DNA of 64,000 bases from Ruegeria sp. YS9 (GTDB lineage Bacteria > Pseudomonadota > Alphaproteobacteria > Rhodobacterales > Rhodobacteraceae), in NCBI RefSeq assembly GCF_024628725.1, contig NZ_CP102410.1, positions 496,001-560,000 on the forward strand, read 5' to 3'. Positions 1 to 9,030 of this stretch are shown piece after piece. The translations under genes were made by a program, and so were the position numbers. The notes beneath the pieces are model-generated. The model was not told the DNA's origin. It saw only the letters and a program-made list of their open reading frames with translations, and did no database searches. Numbering within the stretch: the stretch's first letter is position 1; every line of letters starts with the position of its first letter.

Positions 1-411
1 TCGGTGGCCTATTTCTGCGACACCGCAACGAAACAGGTCAGACGCTGGCGTCTGAACGCCGAAACCGGTTGGCCGGAAGGCGACAGCGCAGTTTTTCTGG
101 ACTTGCGCAAAGAAGGTCTGAACCCGGATGGTGCGGTCATTGATGCCCAGGGGAATATCTGGATCGCACAATGGGGCGCCAGCCGGATCGCGGCGTACAC
201 GGCCGACGGCACATTTCTGCAGGCCGTTGCATTTGACGCATCCCATACGTCCTGCCCCGCTTTCGGGGGCGATGAACTGAATACGCTTTTTTGCACAACG
301 GCCCGTCAGGGATTGAGCGCAGAAGCAATAGACAGCCAACCGACCAACGGCATGACCTTTGCAGCACGAAATGCAGGTCAGGGTCAGGCAGAACACAAGG
401 TCATCTTATGA
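1..411 (+). CDS. SMP-30/gluconolactonase-family protein, C-terminal part
   Basis: Only the last ~136 residues are in the window; the gene starts upstream. The visible part has SMP-30/gluconolactonase/LRE features: a PDGAVIDAQGNIWIAQWG segment (metal-site Asp region and beta-propeller blade), then CPAFGGDELNTLFCTTARQG, which resembles the family's last conserved blade. Such enzymes open sugar lactones (glucono-, galactono- or arabinonolactone) in oxidative sugar pathways. Its stop overlaps the start of the GH42 gene by 4 bp (ATGA), so the two are translationally coupled, which suggests the lactone derives from the sugar that GH42 releases. The exact lactone cannot be told from this fragment. 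Confidence 0.8.
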   Translation, partial: SVAYFCDTATKQVRRWRLNAETGWPEGDSAVFLDLRKEGLNPDGAVIDAQGNIWIAQWGASRIAAYTADGTFLQAVAFDASHTSCPAFGGDELNTLFCTTARQGLSAEAIDSQPTNGMTFAARNAGQGQAEHKVIL

Positions 412-2324
412 AGCCGGAACTGGGCGTTTGTTATTATCCTGAACATTGGCCAGAGGCGATGTGGGCCGACGATGCCGCGCAAATGGTCGAAACAGGCCTG
501 ACATGGGTGCGCATTGGCGAGTTCGCGTGGAGCCGCATCGAGCCGCAATCCGGCGTTTTACAATTCGAATGGCTCGATCGCGCGATCGAGACACTCGGTG
601 CAGCCGGATTGAAGGTCGTGCTGGGCACGCCAACCGCAACGCCGCCGCGCTGGATGCTGGACAAACACCCGGACATGCTGGCCACCGATGAAAATGGCAA
701 CCCGCGCAAGTTCGGATCCCGGCGGCATTACTGCTTTAGCCATCAAGGCTATATCGACGAATGTACCCGCCTCGCCCGGATATTGGGTGAACGGTACGGT
801 AAGAACCCGCATGTGGTCGCGTGGCAGATTGACAATGAATACGGGTGTCATGACACCACTCTCAGTTACAGCGCAGCTGCCCAACAGGCGTTTCGCGATT
901 GGTTGGCCGAACGGTATGGAACGATTGAAACGCTGAACCAGGCGTGGGGCAACGTGTTCTGGTCGATGGAATATCGCGACTTCAACGAAATCGAGCTGCC
1001 CAATCAAACCGTGACCGAGCCGAACCCGGCTCATGTGCTGGCATTCCGGCGCTTCAGTTCGGATCAGGTCGCGGCATTCAACAAATCACAGGTGGATGTG
1101 CTGCGGCCGCTGACCGATGCGCCGCTTTTGCACAATTACATGGGCCGTATTCTGGACTTCGACCATTTCAAGGTTGGCGCGGACCTGGATATCGCCACCT
1201 GGGACAGTTATCCGATCGGTTTTCTGTCGGACCGGCTGGAAGGCGGCGACGCGCACAAGACCGCCTATCTGCAACAGGGCGACCCGGACATGCAGGCGTT
1301 TCATCATGATCTCTACCGGGCGGTCGGACGCGGCCGTTGGTGGGTGATGGAACAACAACCCGGCCCGGTGAATTGGGCACCGTATAATCCGGCGCCCCTG
1401 CCCGGAATGGTGCGGCTTTGGTCTGTGGAAGCCGTGGCTCATGGTGCCGAGGTGGTGAGTTATTTCCGATGGCGGCAAGCCCCGTTTGCGCAAGAGCAAA
1501 TGCATGCCGGCTTGCTGACGTCGAACAATCACCCTGCTGCTGCACTGGCAGAGGCCCGCCAGACCGCAGATGATCTGAACAATTTGGGTGCGGTACAACA
1601 GATACAGGCCAAAGTGGCCATTTTGTTCGATTATGCCTCGGACTGGGCGTGGGCAACACAACCACAAGGCGCGGGATTTGACTATTTTCGATTGGTTTTT
1701 TCGGCTTATCGCGCACTGCGACGGGCCGGTCTGTCGGTAGACTTTGTTTCGGCGAAGGACATTCCCGCCGATTACTCGGTGATCCTTGCGCCCGGTTTGG
1801 CCACAATGGATCCTGAATTGGAACACCGCCTGGCAAAGAGATGCGATCTTGCCATTCTGGGGCCACGCAGTGGTGCGATCACCCGTGATTTTCAAATTCC
1901 TGAAAAGGGCAGACCCGGTCTGAGCAGGATCGATTGCGATGTTGATCTGGTCGAAACTCTGCCGCCCACGGTTGAACGCGCGGTCAAGGGTGGTGGCGCG
2001 GCGCGGCATTGGATCGACCGATTGTCAGGAACGGCCAAAGACCTGCTGAGTTTTGAAGACGGAACATCTGCCCTAAAGGCAGGGGACGGTATTTGGTACT
2101 TGGCAGGTTTCCCGGATGAGGACCTTTGGGACCGTGTGATAGCCATGGCCGCGGAAGAAGCAGATTTGACATTGCGCACGATGCCGCAAGGCCTGCGACT
2201 GCGCGAGACGGCCAATCATGACTTCCTGATCAACTACAACGCAGGACCGGTGGAATGGAACGGGCTCACCGTCGAAGGCTGTGATGTCAAAATCCTGAAA
2301 CGCAAACCGCCCGAACAGACCTGA
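408..2324 (+). CDS. GH42 beta-galactosidase (first paralogue)
   Basis: A 638-residue protein, normal length for glycoside hydrolase family 42. The start at MKPELGVCYYPEHW is chosen because family members begin at this strand and because it overlaps the lactonase stop as ATGA. Catalytic residues fit GH42: acid/base E144 in WQIDNEYG and nucleophile E315 in WWVMEQQPG. There is no signal peptide, so it acts in the cytoplasm on imported small beta-galactosides (some GH42 enzymes also take alpha-L-arabinopyranosides). A second GH42 lies at 7066-9030 on the other strand and shares the same motifs. The coupling to a lactonase suggests oxidative breakdown of the released sugar, which is an inference. 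Confidence 0.9.
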   Translation: MKPELGVCYYPEHWPEAMWADDAAQMVETGLTWVRIGEFAWSRIEPQSGVLQFEWLDRAIETLGAAGLKVVLGTPTATPPRWMLDKHPDMLATDENGNPRKFGSRRHYCFSHQGYIDECTRLARILGERYGKNPHVVAWQIDNEYGCHDTTLSYSAAAQQAFRDWLAERYGTIETLNQAWGNVFWSMEYRDFNEIELPNQTVTEPNPAHVLAFRRFSSDQVAAFNKSQVDVLRPLTDAPLLHNYMGRILDFDHFKVGADLDIATWDSYPIGFLSDRLEGGDAHKTAYLQQGDPDMQAFHHDLYRAVGRGRWWVMEQQPGPVNWAPYNPAPLPGMVRLWSVEAVAHGAEVVSYFRWRQAPFAQEQMHAGLLTSNNHPAAALAEARQTADDLNNLGAVQQIQAKVAILFDYASDWAWATQPQGAGFDYFRLVFSAYRALRRAGLSVDFVSAKDIPADYSVILAPGLATMDPELEHRLAKRCDLAILGPRSGAITRDFQIPEKGRPGLSRIDCDVDLVETLPPTVERAVKGGGAARHWIDRLSGTAKDLLSFEDGTSALKAGDGIWYLAGFPDEDLWDRVIAMAAEEADLTLRTMPQGLRLRETANHDFLINYNAGPVEWNGLTVEGCDVKILKRKPPEQT

Positions 2325-2339
2325 GGTCAGTCCGGGCGG
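2307..2339. terminator. Hairpin between converging genes
   Basis: CCGCCCG (2307-2313) pairs with CGGGCGG (2333-2339), and an inner GACCTGAGGTC adds to the stem. It straddles the end of the GH42 gene and faces the convergent permease operon. There is no clear T-run on the + side; reading the - strand the stem is followed by TTTGCGTTT. It probably terminates one or both converging transcripts. Confidence 0.55.
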
Positions 2340-2364
2340 GTGCCGAGTTTGCGAACCTGCGCCG

Positions 2365-3636
2365 CTATTCGTCGCTTTGCAGGCTGTTGGGGTCAAACAC
2401 CCCGCCGAAACCACTGTTGTTGGACGGAGCGCTTTCAGATTCAGACCCTCCATCTGCGCCTTCGCTTTCCTCGCCCCCTAAAGAGTTCGGCGCGAATACA
2501 TTGCCAAAGCCGCTGTTGTTCGTCGGTTTTGGAGTGGATTGCGCACCGCCCTGTTCCGCTTCTTCAGCTTCGCGTTGCTTGCGGCGTTCCTCACGCTGTT
2601 TGCGCAACTCCTGAATACGCTGTTCCGCTTCCAACTTCTTCTGCTCGCGGATATCGGCAATACACTGCGCCGGATTGTAGGTGGCCGCAGTGCCGACAAC
2701 CGTGATCGTCGCGACGGCAAATACAACCAACAGAACCGCTGCCATGTTGCCGGAAAAGAAGCTGGGCAATTTGATCTTGCCGGCCAGTTCCTCAACCGTC
2801 GCGTTCTTGCGCGCCGCTGCCACCAGTTCCTGACGCTTCAGCTTGGCTTCGTTCAGCAGAGCGAAGAACACCGTCAGCGCCACGATGATGAAGGCCAGTG
2901 CCGAGATCGCGGGTGTGATGCCATAACGGACCTTTTGGGCCAGCTCGATCGTCAACGTCGGGTATTCACCGAAGGTAAAGGTTGTGGTGTTGTAATTCTC
3001 GAACGATGCGAGGAACGCCAAAACCGCTGCCGATGCAATCGCCGGGCGCATGAACGGCAACAGGATCTTGCGGAAGGCCTGTGCGTGGCTGGCCCCAAGA
3101 TCCAGCGCAGCCTCGGTCAGCGCCATGTCGTAGCGCTGCAAGCGTGCCACCAACACCAGCATGCAGTAGCTGGCGATAAAGGTGGATTGGCCGATCACCG
3201 TCAGGAAGATGCCATTCGACAGGAAGCTGTCCGCCCCCAGTCCCAACATCCGGTTGATCCGGTCCCAGAACACCAGCGTCGAGATACCCAGAACCACGCC
3301 GGGGATCAGGATCGGAGCGATGATGATCGTATAGTAAGTCGCCCGCAGCTTTGGCCAGATCTGGGTCAGCATCAGTGCACCCGCCAGACCCATGGCGACT
3401 GACAGGATGACCGTGCCGATCCCGATGATCAGTGAGTTCTTGATACCGTTCAGGATTCGCTGATCCTGAAACAACTCCCCAAACCACTGGAAGGTCAGGC
3501 ATTCCCACGGGCTCATCCGTGGGAAGCCGGACGAGTTGAACGCGGTGATCGACATGATCACAAGCGGACCCAGCAGATACAGGAAGAAGAGCGCCAGATA
3601 GACCCAGATGCTTATACGGAGGAAGGAATTGTTCAT
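2365..3636 (-). CDS. Polyamine-type ABC permease (PotC-like) with long C-terminal tail
   Basis: A 423-residue protein. Residues 1-264 are a normal PotC-like permease of six membrane segments, with the ATPase-contact EAA loop around 173-194 (TEAALDLGASHAQAF). The rest is unusual: an extra hydrophobic segment at ~297-316, a charged Glu/Lys/Arg/Gln stretch at 328-362 likely to form a coiled coil, then an acidic low-complexity region carrying two copies of a 14-residue motif, NNSGFGNVFAPNSL (373-386) and NNSGFGGVFDPNSL (406-419). If the permease core ends in the cytoplasm, the extra helix would put the tail in the periplasm. It is the last gene of a four-gene importer operon and overlaps the upstream permease by 4 bp. 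The transport role is secure; the tail's function is unknown. Confidence 0.85.
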   Translation of the reverse strand: MNNSFLRISIWVYLALFFLYLLGPLVIMSITAFNSSGFPRMSPWECLTFQWFGELFQDQRILNGIKNSLIIGIGTVILSVAMGLAGALMLTQIWPKLRATYYTIIIAPILIPGVVLGISTLVFWDRINRMLGLGADSFLSNGIFLTVIGQSTFIASYCMLVLVARLQRYDMALTEAALDLGASHAQAFRKILLPFMRPAIASAAVLAFLASFENYNTTTFTFGEYPTLTIELAQKVRYGITPAISALAFIIVALTVFFALLNEAKLKRQELVAAARKNATVEELAGKIKLPSFFSGNMAAVLLVVFAVATITVVGTAATYNPAQCIADIREQKKLEAEQRIQELRKQREERRKQREAEEAEQGGAQSTPKPTNNSGFGNVFAPNSLGGEESEGADGGSESESAPSNNSGFGGVFDPNSLQSDE

Positions 3637-4553
3637 TTCCCGATATCCCCCATGTTCACTTTGAACAGGCGCATCATGGCCAGCACGAACAGGATACAGG
3701 TCACCAGCAGGACAATCGCGTACGCAGCCCCTTGCGGCCAGTCGTTGTTATCGTTGAACTGCTGATAGATCAGCTGCGTGAACCACAGCGACGACGGCCC
3801 GCCCAGAATTTGCGGTGCAGCCAACGCACCGGCAGACAGCATGAACACCATGGTACAGCCCGAACTGATTCCCGGCTTGGCATAGGGAATGACCACACGC
3901 CAATGTATCCGCCACCACGGCGCACCAAGGTCGCGCGCTGCTTCGATCTGATTTTTGTCCAAGCTTTCTATGACGTTGTACATCGGGAAGATCATCAGCA
4001 GGATATAGGCATAGCCCAAACCGGCATAGAGCGCGATATCGTTCCGGATGAAGTCAAACGGCACATCCCAGATCCCCAGTCCCACGAACAGCGTGTTCAA
4101 AACGCCGGTTTCACCAAAGATAATGCGCAACGCAAAGGCGCGCAGAATCTCGTTGATCCAGTAAGGGATGATCAGCATGATCGCGAAGATGCGGATATGG
4201 CTGCCTTCGGATTGCCCCAGATAGTAGGCGATCGGATAGCAGATGATCAGGTTGAAAATCGTGACGCAAACCGCCGCCACGAGGGTGCGGAAGAACACCC
4301 GCAGGTCAACCGTGTTGTAATCCTGGCTGCCACCTTCGGGGCCGTATATCAGATACTTGTAGTTCTCCAGCGTATAGACGTCCTTCGGCCCACCAATCTC
4401 TGGCGGCGGAAGGTTCGGACGGAACGAGAAATCCAGCATCGACAGCTGCGGCAGGATGATCAGGCCGATGGTCCAGAACAGAACCAGGCCCAGGATCGCC
4501 AAACCCATACCGGTTCCGTTGCGGTTGAAGAATTCCTTCAGAAAATGGGGCAT
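3633..4553 (-). CDS. Polyamine-type ABC permease (PotB-like)
   Basis: A 306-residue inner-membrane permease with a first membrane helix at ~17-38, a large periplasmic loop before the second helix, and an EAA-type loop (IEAARDLGAPWWRIHW). It pairs with the tailed permease to form the channel of a spermidine/putrescine-class (PotABCD/PotFGHI) importer. Gene order is binding protein, ATPase, PotB, PotC. It starts 12 bp after the ATPase gene and overlaps the next gene by 4 bp. The class is clear; the exact substrate is not. Confidence 0.88.
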   Translation of the reverse strand: MPHFLKEFFNRNGTGMGLAILGLVLFWTIGLIILPQLSMLDFSFRPNLPPPEIGGPKDVYTLENYKYLIYGPEGGSQDYNTVDLRVFFRTLVAAVCVTIFNLIICYPIAYYLGQSEGSHIRIFAIMLIIPYWINEILRAFALRIIFGETGVLNTLFVGLGIWDVPFDFIRNDIALYAGLGYAYILLMIFPMYNVIESLDKNQIEAARDLGAPWWRIHWRVVIPYAKPGISSGCTMVFMLSAGALAAPQILGGPSSLWFTQLIYQQFNDNNDWPQGAAYAIVLLVTCILFVLAMMRLFKVNMGDIGK

Positions 4554-4565
4554 GAGTTCATCCCC

Positions 4566-5678
4566 TTATTCTGCGGCCAGTTCACCGGCAGGAACAACGA
4601 CGGCATTGTGCGTTTCGTATTCCAGCGTGATGTTCTGCCCGGTGTGATCGTCGAAAGACTGCCCGTGGTTGGGGATCGAGACCTTGATTTCCTTGCCGCC
4701 TTCACCCTCGGTAAAGATATTGAATGCGTTTCCTTCGAACTCTTCATGATTGACCCGGGCAGTGACGAAGTGATCACCCGTTGCGCCATCGGGGGCAATT
4801 GCAAAGGCCTCGGGACGGATGAACATCATCGCGTCATCACCTTCTTTCATCTTGCCCTGATTGGCCGTCGAAATCCGTGCCACCAGATCACCCGAGCGGT
4901 TGGTCGAGATCAAAGCTTCGGTGCCCATCACCTGTTTGACTTTTCCTCGGAACACATTGTTTTCGCCGACAAAAGAGGCAGCAAAAGCCGTGTTGGGATC
5001 GTTGTAAATCGTTTTCCCGTCGGCAATCTGGTCAATCACACCGGCACGCATGACGGCGATATTGTCCGACATGGTCAGCGCTTCGCCCTGATCGTGCGTG
5101 ATGTAGATAAAGGTAATACCGACCCGTTGCTGAATCTCACGGAGTTCGGTCCGCATGTGCTGGCGCAGCTTCAGGTCAAGCGCTGACAGAGGTTCATCCA
5201 GCAACAGCACGTCCGGTTCCGCGCAGAGTGCCCGGGCAATAGCAACACGCTGACGCTGACCGCCCGACAATTCGCTTGGCAGTTTGTCCCCCTGCCCCGG
5301 CAACGCAATCATGTCCAGAAGCTCATCGGCACGCCTGCGGCGCTCGGCAGCACTGGCCCCTTTGATTTCCATGGAAAACGTAATGTTTTCCCAGACTTTC
5401 ATCAGCGGGAACAAAGCGAGATTCTGAAAGATCAGCGCTGTCGGACGCTTGTTGGGCCCGATACCGCGCATATTGTTGCCACCAATCAGAACATTGCCTT
5501 CGCTTGGTTCAAGAAAGCCCGAAACAGCCCTTAGAATGGTTGTTTTACCGCAGCCGGAAGGCCCGAGGAACGAAAAGAAATCGCCCCCGTTGATGCTGAC
5601 GTTTGCATCGCGCACGGCGACGAAGTCACCGAAACGGATCCACAGGTTTTCCAGATCGACTCCGACCCCTGCACTCAT
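4566..5678 (-). CDS. Polyamine-type ABC importer ATP-binding subunit (PotA-like)
   Basis: A 370-residue ATPase with Walker A GPSGCGKT (39-46), Q-loop, signature LSGGQRQR, Walker B VLLLDEPLSALD and switch His in YITHD. A C-terminal TOBE-type regulatory region follows from ~240, as in PotA/PotG and FbpC relatives. It energises the two permeases encoded just downstream. The gene lies 116 bp after the binding-protein gene, and that gap contains a GC-rich hairpin which may lower ATPase expression relative to the binding protein. Confidence 0.9.
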   Translation of the reverse strand: MSAGVGVDLENLWIRFGDFVAVRDANVSINGGDFFSFLGPSGCGKTTILRAVSGFLEPSEGNVLIGGNNMRGIGPNKRPTALIFQNLALFPLMKVWENITFSMEIKGASAAERRRRADELLDMIALPGQGDKLPSELSGGQRQRVAIARALCAEPDVLLLDEPLSALDLKLRQHMRTELREIQQRVGITFIYITHDQGEALTMSDNIAVMRAGVIDQIADGKTIYNDPNTAFAASFVGENNVFRGKVKQVMGTEALISTNRSGDLVARISTANQGKMKEGDDAMMFIRPEAFAIAPDGATGDHFVTARVNHEEFEGNAFNIFTEGEGGKEIKVSIPNHGQSFDDHTGQNITLEYETHNAVVVPAGELAAE

Positions 5679-5756
5679 TTTTGGTTTCTCCCTGAAGTGC
5701 GTGTTTTCACCACACTGTATTTGTGTCCGTCACGCCGGGACGGCGCGCAGATGGGT

Positions 5757-5779
5757 GCCCCCCGCAAAAAGCAGGGGGC
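5757..5779 (-). other. Stem-loop after binding-protein gene
   Basis: GCCCCCCGC (5757-5765), loop AAAAA, GCAGGGGGC (5771-5779): a compact GC-rich hairpin starting 15 bp after the stop of the binding-protein gene. No T-run follows on the - strand. It probably stabilises the 3' end of a processed binding-protein mRNA, or partly attenuates transcription. Confidence 0.65.
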
Positions 5780-5794
5780 GAAGGTTCGGAACGC

Positions 5795-6919
5795 TTAAGC
5801 GCTCTTGAACTTGTTGACGAACTCGGTCCGGGTTTCGGCATACCAAGGTGCTTCGGCCGGCCACGGATTGAGGTTGGCCAGCGAGTCGCCCGGATAGGCC
5901 TCGGCAAAGTTCTTCTTGTAGGTGTCGCCGGAATACTGGTCGGCTCCCAGAACCGGCGAGTTGTAGCCGTGACTGTCAATGGCAACACCGGCCGGCTTGG
6001 CCTGATAGGCAAAGTCGATGAAAGCGTAAACCTGGTCGATATTCGCGGCACCAGTCGGCATGGACATACCGTCCACCCAAGCCATCGCACCTTCGACGGG
6101 CGCCTGATAGTGCACCGGCTCGCCTGCGGATTTCAGTGCAAGGGGTGGGCCGTCCCAGGTTTGGCCAACGACAACGCCTTCGTTCAGAAGACCGTTCTTC
6201 TGCGTATCGGCGTCGTTCCAGATCAGTTTGATGCGGTCCTTGCGTGCAATGCACCAGTCGGTGATCTGGCCCCAAACCTTGCGCATGGTGTCTTCATCAC
6301 CGTACGCGGCCCAAACCGAACCCGGCTCCATCTCGCCAGCGCGCTCCATGTACAGACCCGCGCCCAGCATCATCGAATGCGCGCGACCCATGGTCTTGCC
6401 GGCGTTTTCTTCCGACCAGACGTCGCCATAGGATGGTGCGTCGCCTTCGGGCAGCCACAGGTCGGTGCGATAGGCAATGCCTTCGGTACCCCAGATATGC
6501 GGCAGCCAATGCGCACCGCTGTCACCAAAGTTCCAGGCATCGGTACCGATCTTGGCCATCGCCGGGTTGACCTTGTCGATCGGAACCTTGTTCATGTCGA
6601 AGGGCTGCAACAATTCCAGCGGTTCCCACTGCAACGAACGGTTGTTGGTCGGTGAAACGATATCAAAGCCCTGGCCCTTGGTGGCCTTCATCTTGTTGAT
6701 GATTTCTTCGTTCGAGCCGATGCCGGTGTAATTCACCTTGATTCCCGTAAGGGTCTCAAACTCTTCAATGAAGCTGGGCGGCAGGTAGTCCGACCACATC
6801 AGAATGTTGATTTCGCCCGACGAAGCCAGAGCGCTCTTGCTGTACAGGGGTGCCGCAAGTGCAGCGGCGCCCGCGCTTTTCAGCACAGAGCGTCTCGAAA
6901 GAGTCGAATGTTTAGTCAT
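5795..6919 (-). CDS. Periplasmic binding protein, PotD/PotF class, Tat-exported
   Basis: A 374-residue extracellular solute-binding protein. The N-terminus SRRSVLKSAGAAALAAPL is a twin-arginine signal (R9-R10), so export in folded form is likely. The mature protein begins near GEINILMWSDYLPPSF, the usual first strand of PotD/PotF-type proteins. It is the first gene of the importer operon (binding protein, ATPase, two permeases). The family handles putrescine, spermidine and similar cations, but related proteins bind other small molecules, so the substrate stays open. Upstream, 6920-7065 separates it from the GH42 gene and no operator stands out there. Confidence 0.87.
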   Translation of the reverse strand: MTKHSTLSRRSVLKSAGAAALAAPLYSKSALASSGEINILMWSDYLPPSFIEEFETLTGIKVNYTGIGSNEEIINKMKATKGQGFDIVSPTNNRSLQWEPLELLQPFDMNKVPIDKVNPAMAKIGTDAWNFGDSGAHWLPHIWGTEGIAYRTDLWLPEGDAPSYGDVWSEENAGKTMGRAHSMMLGAGLYMERAGEMEPGSVWAAYGDEDTMRKVWGQITDWCIARKDRIKLIWNDADTQKNGLLNEGVVVGQTWDGPPLALKSAGEPVHYQAPVEGAMAWVDGMSMPTGAANIDQVYAFIDFAYQAKPAGVAIDSHGYNSPVLGADQYSGDTYKKNFAEAYPGDSLANLNPWPAEAPWYAETRTEFVNKFKSA

Positions 6920-7065
6920 AAGTGTTCTCCCGTTGTTGGATTAGTTTGTTATTGTTTTTTATTCATAGGACTTTCTGTGCCCGTACGTCAGTCCAAAAGT
7001 GACAGTTTGCGGAATTCTTATGTCCAGTTTTGAGTCTTGACACGTTTTGGTTGAATTTCAAGGCG

Positions 7066-9030
7066 TTAGTTTTCCTCCCAGACAGTGAAATCGTATGCAC
7101 AGACCGGATCGGAGCCAAGCAGCATGCGTCGTGATCCACCACCAGGCAGGGGTTTGGACATGTCACCAAAATTGAAGGCAAAATGCAACGTACCGCGCCG
7201 GGTTACGCGTAAGTCTGGATCGCAGTCCAGAGGTTTCAGCCCTGCCCATTCCAGGACATCGCGCATAATCTCGTGCAAGAGCGCACCGCTGGGGACCATG
7301 GCCAGATATGTTGCACGATCCGACCGGATGACCGCGGGGCTGCCGTCGCAATAGGCACTTTTGAAGCGCGCCAGGACATTTGCCTCGGTCTCGACGATTT
7401 CGCGCCACCCACCAAAGCCAAAAATCTGACCGTTCTGCAACTGCACAGAATCTCTCGCAATATCCGGGAGCGATTCGACACGGGCAACTCGGACGCCGGT
7501 CAGATCCGCCAACACACCCGGCGCCAGATTTGAAGGGGTGTGCATTTGAGCTGTCTTGCTGCCGGACCGGGCACCAATCAATAGCTTTGCCCCCGAAGCA
7601 TCAAGTCTTGCGGCCAGATCCGGGGTCACGATCATGCTTTGCGGCAGCACGATCAGGGCGTAACCTTCCAAACCATCCTTGGGACCAACAAAATCAATGT
7701 CCACCCCCAGACTGCGCAAGGCGGTGTACCATTCGCGGAAGATTTGGGAATTGGGGAAGTCATCATCATGCGGCAGGATATCGGCCGCCCAGATCGAAGC
7801 GTAATCCAGCATCATCGCCACCGAGGCTTTTCCGCGCGTCGTCGGCGGGAGGTTTTCGCGTTCCTTCACGACCTGAACCAGCTCAAGCGCGGCTTGATCC
7901 ACACTGTCATCCGAGCGCAGCAAAGCCGTATGGTATTGTTCCTGCGCGAACTTTGCCTGTCGCCATCGAAAGAACAACACAGCTTGTGCGCCGTGGGCAT
8001 AAGCGGCCCAGGTCCAAAGCCGAACCATCCCTTCGGCCGGAGAAGGATTCTGAGCCGCCCAGTCCACCGGCCCCGGTTGCTGTTCCAACACCCATACCCG
8101 CCCCCGCCCCTGACTGCGATACAGGTCGCAATGAAACCCCTGATAGTCAGGCGCGCCGGTTCGCAGATAGCGGCGCTTTTCTGTCTCTGACAGGGTTGAT
8201 CCCATCAGATTGCCCAGCGGGTAGCTGTCAAAGCCGACGATATCCAGATCGGCGGCCACTGCGTGGTGATCGAATTCGAAACTGCCGGCCATGAAGTTGT
8301 GCGTGATATCTCGACCCGGCGCATGTTCGCGCAGCACGTCCACCTGAGCCTTGTTGAACAACCGCACCCGATCCGAGGAATAGCGTCTGAAATCAAGGGC
8401 ATGAGTGGGGTTGGGTGTGGCGACCAAACCGTTGGGCAGTTCAATCTGGTCAAAGCCGGAATAGCCGGTCCCCCAAAACACGGTCCCCCAGACCTCGTTC
8501 AGTGCGTCGATTGTGCCGTATCGTTGTGCCAGCCAGCGCCGAAAGCCAGACCGCGCGGCATCGGAATAGCTGAGAACGGTGTCGTGGTCGTTGTACTCAT
8601 TGTCGATTTGCCAGGCATGGACATGCGGGTTCTGGCCATATCGGCTGGCATATTCCGTCGCGATCCTTTGCGCCTCGGCCAGGTATACGTCACTGGAAAA
8701 ACAATAATGTCTGCGCGACCCATACCCCCGGACCCGGCCGTCCGGGCCAACCGGCAGAATTTCGGGGTGCTCATCAATCAGCCATTTGGGTGGCGCAGCC
8801 GTTGGAGTCGACATCATGACCCGCAGGCCGGCCTGCCCCAGAATCTCGATGACGTCATCCAGCCAGTCCCAGCGAAACCGACCGCGGGCCGGTTCAATCA
8901 GACCCCAGGTGAACTCGGCGATCCGAACCCAATCCAAACCCATCTCGGCCATCCGCGCGGCGTCACTGCGCCACTGGGACGGGTCCCATTGTTCGGGGTA
9001 GTAACAAACCCCAAGCTCCAGCTTGCTCAT
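7066..9030 (-). CDS. GH42 beta-galactosidase (second paralogue)
   Basis: A 654-residue GH42 enzyme. The start at MSKLELGVCYYPEQW is chosen because it matches the paralogue's N-terminus and overlaps the permease stop as ATGA. Acid/base E145 (WQIDNEYN) and nucleophile E316 (WVLEQQPG) are present, and there is no signal peptide. It is the last gene of an operon with a sugar isomerase, LacI regulator and an amino-acid-type importer, so its natural substrate probably enters through that importer. The two GH42 proteins share most motifs but differ clearly in their C-terminal domains, suggesting different substrates. Confidence 0.9.
   Translation of the reverse strand: MSKLELGVCYYPEQWDPSQWRSDAARMAEMGLDWVRIAEFTWGLIEPARGRFRWDWLDDVIEILGQAGLRVMMSTPTAAPPKWLIDEHPEILPVGPDGRVRGYGSRRHYCFSSDVYLAEAQRIATEYASRYGQNPHVHAWQIDNEYNDHDTVLSYSDAARSGFRRWLAQRYGTIDALNEVWGTVFWGTGYSGFDQIELPNGLVATPNPTHALDFRRYSSDRVRLFNKAQVDVLREHAPGRDITHNFMAGSFEFDHHAVAADLDIVGFDSYPLGNLMGSTLSETEKRRYLRTGAPDYQGFHCDLYRSQGRGRVWVLEQQPGPVDWAAQNPSPAEGMVRLWTWAAYAHGAQAVLFFRWRQAKFAQEQYHTALLRSDDSVDQAALELVQVVKERENLPPTTRGKASVAMMLDYASIWAADILPHDDDFPNSQIFREWYTALRSLGVDIDFVGPKDGLEGYALIVLPQSMIVTPDLAARLDASGAKLLIGARSGSKTAQMHTPSNLAPGVLADLTGVRVARVESLPDIARDSVQLQNGQIFGFGGWREIVETEANVLARFKSAYCDGSPAVIRSDRATYLAMVPSGALLHEIMRDVLEWAGLKPLDCDPDLRVTRRGTLHFAFNFGDMSKPLPGGGSRRMLLGSDPVCAYDFTVWEEN

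Noticed and set aside
5723..6655. A 310-codon + strand frame opposite the polyamine-type binding protein
   Set aside because: The - strand protein has a Tat signal and clear family motifs; the + frame has none.
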